Origin: Clostridia bacterium
Lineage (GTDB): Bacteria; Bacillota; Clostridia; Christensenellales; Aristaeellaceae
Direction: 5' to 3'
DNA length: 33,629 bases
Assembly (NCBI GenBank): GCA_017473345.1
Contig: JAFULL010000032.1
Coordinates: forward strand, 1-33,629
The notes beneath the pieces were generated by a model, which worked only from the letters and a program-made list of their open reading frames with translations, did no database searches and was not told the DNA's origin. Made by a program: the position numbers and the translations under genes. Shown one piece after another: positions 32,196-33,629 of this stretch. Numbering within the stretch: the stretch's first letter is position 1; the number at the start of each line of letters is the position of its first letter.

Positions 32196-32240
32196 AAGCA
32201 AACGAAAGAAACCCGGGCCATAATCTACGGCCCGGGTTTC
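32194..32240 (-). terminator. Second tandem terminator hairpin for the ispH-rpsA transcript
   Basis: A perfect 12-bp stem GAAACCCGGGCC / GGCCCGGGTTTC (32208-32240) with a 9-nt loop, GTAGATTAT on the minus strand. The minus-strand RNA continues TTTCGTTTGCTTTT. The loop is identical to that of the hairpin at 32278. Confidence 0.78.
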
Positions 32241-32264
32241 GTGCTTCGGTATAAAACTACTATA

Positions 32265-32312
32265 GAGAAGAAACAAAGAACTCCTGTCCCATAATCTACG
32301 GGACAGGAGTTC
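32265..32312 (-). terminator. First tandem terminator hairpin for the ispH-rpsA transcript
   Basis: A perfect 13-bp stem GAACTCCTGTCCC / GGGACAGGAGTTC (32278-32312) with loop GTAGATTAT (minus strand), followed by TTTGTTTCTTCT. It is 43 bp after the rpsA stop; a small GTCGGC-CCT-GCCGAC hairpin lies between, at 32340-32354. Confidence 0.85.
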
Positions 32313-32355
32313 GTCGCTACAGCGCGGCAGCCAGCTGGCTGTCGGCCCTGCCGAC

Positions 32356-33629
32356 TTAGATTTCTTCGATTTCGAAATCGTCTGCTTCCGGAACGGAATC
32401 CAGAGCTTCGTCTTCGAGGACTTCGCGGATGGACAGGCTGATGCGCTTTGCTTCGGTGTTGACATCCAGAACCATAACGCGAACAACGTCGCCTACGTTC
32501 ACAGCGTCTTCAACCTTAGCAATGCGGGTCAGAGCGCACTGGGAGATATGTACCAGACCGTCGAGGCCGGGCTCCAGCTCTACGAATGCGCCGAAGGTGG
32601 TGATACGAACAACCTTGCCCTCAACAACGGAACCAACGGGATACTTCTCGCCGGCAACGGTCCAGGGACGGGGCTGGGTCTGCTTGTAGGACAGGGAGAT
32701 GCGCTCGCGCTCGGGATCCACGTTCAGGATCTTAACTTCGATTTCCTGGCCAACTGCAACCACGTCAGAGGGATGCTTTACGCGGCCCCAGGACAGGTCG
32801 GTCACGTGTACGAGGCCATCAACGCCGCCGATGTCAACGAAAGCGCCGAAATCTGCCAGACGGCGGACGGTGCCCTTAACAACGGAGCCTGCCTCGAAGT
32901 TGTTCCACAGTTCCTTCTTGCGGGCGGCTTCTTCCACCAGCAGAACGGCCTTGCGGGAAGCAACGATGCGCTTCTTGGTCTTGTCGATCTCGATGATCTT
33001 CAGGCTCATGGTCTGGCCAACGAACTCTTCGATCTTCTCGACATAGCGGAGGGACAGCTGGGATGCGGGAATGAAGGCGCGGACGCCCATAACGTCTGCC
33101 AGCAGGCCGCCCTTAACGGCTTCCTTACCGGTGCCTTCTACGAATTCGCCGGCTTCCTGCTTGGCAACGATGTCTTCCCAAGCCTTGCGGTTGATGATGT
33201 TCTTCTGGGAAAGCAGAACGTTGCCTTCGCCGTCGTTCACCTTAACAACCTCAGCTTCGATTTCATCGCCGACCTTGACATCGGTAGAGGAAAGATCAGA
33301 CTTCTTGATGATGCCGTCAGCCTTGTAGCCAACGTTGACGCATACTTCGTCTTCAGTGATCTGCACTACCGTGCCGGTGACGACCTGGCCGGGGCGGAGC
33401 TGGACAAGCGTGCTCTCAACGTCTTCCATGGTCATAACAGCTTCTTCCTGGGTTTCTTCGGTGATAACTTTCTTCTCGATGTCGTTCATTCTTGCAACAA
33501 CCTCCTTAATTATACAATCCGGCGTTGATGCACCGGCTGTAATCCCAATAACAGCGCCCTCTTTTACGGCGATGCCGTCCAGTTCCCGGGCCGTTTCAAT
33601 AAAGTACGTTTCCGGGCAGAGCTCCTGGC
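32356..33629 (-). CDS. ispH-rpsA: Bifunctional IspH (HMBPP reductase) - ribosomal protein S1 fusion, 5' end outside window
   Basis: The last 46 residues of IspH (ending VIGITAGASTPDCIIKEVVAR) run in frame, with no stop, into a 377-residue S1 protein starting MNDIEKKV at 33489. IspH makes isoprenoid precursors with a [4Fe-4S] cluster; C4 in this stub (QELCPETYFIETA) is one of the late family positions. The S1 part has four S1 RNA-binding domains (about residues 33-97, 115-180, 200-269 and 286-355 from that Met) and an acidic end. Such fusions occur in Clostridia. A perfect AAGGAGG at 33501-33507 stands 11 bp before ATG 33489 and may allow separate S1 synthesis. Codon use is that of a highly expressed gene. 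The rest of ispH is beyond the window. Confidence 0.93.
   Translation of the reverse strand, partial: QELCPETYFIETARELDGIAVKEGAVIGITAGASTPDCIIKEVVARMNDIEKKVITEETQEEAVMTMEDVESTLVQLRPGQVVTGTVVQITEDEVCVNVGYKADGIIKKSDLSSTDVKVGDEIEAEVVKVNDGEGNVLLSQKNIINRKAWEDIVAKQEAGEFVEGTGKEAVKGGLLADVMGVRAFIPASQLSLRYVEKIEEFVGQTMSLKIIEIDKTKKRIVASRKAVLLVEEAARKKELWNNFEAGSVVKGTVRRLADFGAFVDIGGVDGLVHVTDLSWGRVKHPSDVVAVGQEIEVKILNVDPERERISLSYKQTQPRPWTVAGEKYPVGSVVEGKVVRITTFGAFVELEPGLDGLVHISQCALTRIAKVEDAVNVGDVVRVMVLDVNTEAKRISLSIREVLEDEALDSVPEADDFEIEEI
33501..33507 (-). promoter_or_regulatory. Internal Shine-Dalgarno before the S1 part
   Basis: AAGGAGG on the minus strand, within codons for KEV of IspH and 11 bp before the ATG at 33489. 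It could start a stand-alone S1, but it is also simply the coding for a conserved IspH motif. Confidence 0.5.

Noticed and set aside
32208-32240. Plus-strand terminator for the M18 aminopeptidase gene
   Set aside because: The plus-strand sequence after the stem is GTGCTTCGG, not T-rich; the U-tract exists only on the minus strand.
30516-32486. Minus-strand open frame (about 656 codons) opposite the M18 aminopeptidase gene
   Set aside because: The plus strand encodes a complete M18 enzyme with all metal ligands; the opposing frame runs through both tandem terminators.

Overview
The window is a stretch of GC-rich chromosome from a Gram-positive, low-GC-phylum (Bacillota) bacterium, most likely an anaerobic, gut-type member of the Clostridia. 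Three things support this: a Gram-positive PolC replicative polymerase at the left edge, an in-frame IspH-ribosomal protein S1 fusion at the right edge (a clostridial arrangement), and vegetative promoters close to TTGACA-17-TATAAT throughout. I see no phage, insertion sequence, CRISPR array, tRNA or rRNA. Most of it is ordinary core and transport gene content, with several regulatory structures worth a second look.

Layout, left to right. Bases 2-3409 (+) hold the C-terminal part of polC and a GT-C type membrane glycosyltransferase. Bases 3416-4748 (+) hold a small redox/iron group: a DUF1858 CxxC protein, a ferritin-like di-iron protein and an ECF-transporter S component. A helix-turn-helix regulator with an effector domain follows (4891-5583). 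Bases 5767-7177 hold DUF1292 and DUF896 genes (minus) and a GNAT acetyltransferase with a Cys-rich tail (+), with opposed promoters in a gap of about 310 bp. An AraC regulator and an SDR oxidoreductase are divergent (7314-8969).

Bases 9007-16866 (minus) look like one six-gene operon for the cell envelope: a GT2, a DUF354 GT-B-like protein, a 725-residue GT-C-like membrane protein, a zinc-ribbon membrane protein, a membrane-anchored M1 metallopeptidase and a GT2-GtrA fusion. Junctions are tight (4-nt and 1-nt overlaps), a single strong promoter lies at the head and a bidirectional terminator at the end. A UDP-glucose dehydrogenase gene directly upstream could supply UDP-glucuronate. Two MATE exporters (18323-21082, +) follow, then an EamA exporter plus NifX-like metal protein pair (minus), a DegV/FakB fatty-acid-binding protein and a small XRE regulator (+).

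Bases 24098-26875 (minus) are an asd-dapA-dapB operon for the diaminopimelate/lysine pathway. Bases 27122-30026 (minus) are a complete DctP-DctQ-DctM TRAP transporter operon with a palindromic operator on its -10 box. A YcxB-like membrane protein and an M18 aminopeptidase (+) follow, and the window ends in the ispH-rpsA fusion (minus).

The least explained signals are a 91-bp dispersed repeat present twice in opposite orientation, each copy starting at the U-tract of a terminator between convergent genes; two tandem terminators after rpsA with different stems but the same 9-nt loop; a 22-bp perfect palindrome just downstream of the glycan operon's promoter; and a promoter arrangement that would make the GNAT leader antisense to the whole DUF896 gene. 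All alignments and base-pairings were done by eye, without database searches.
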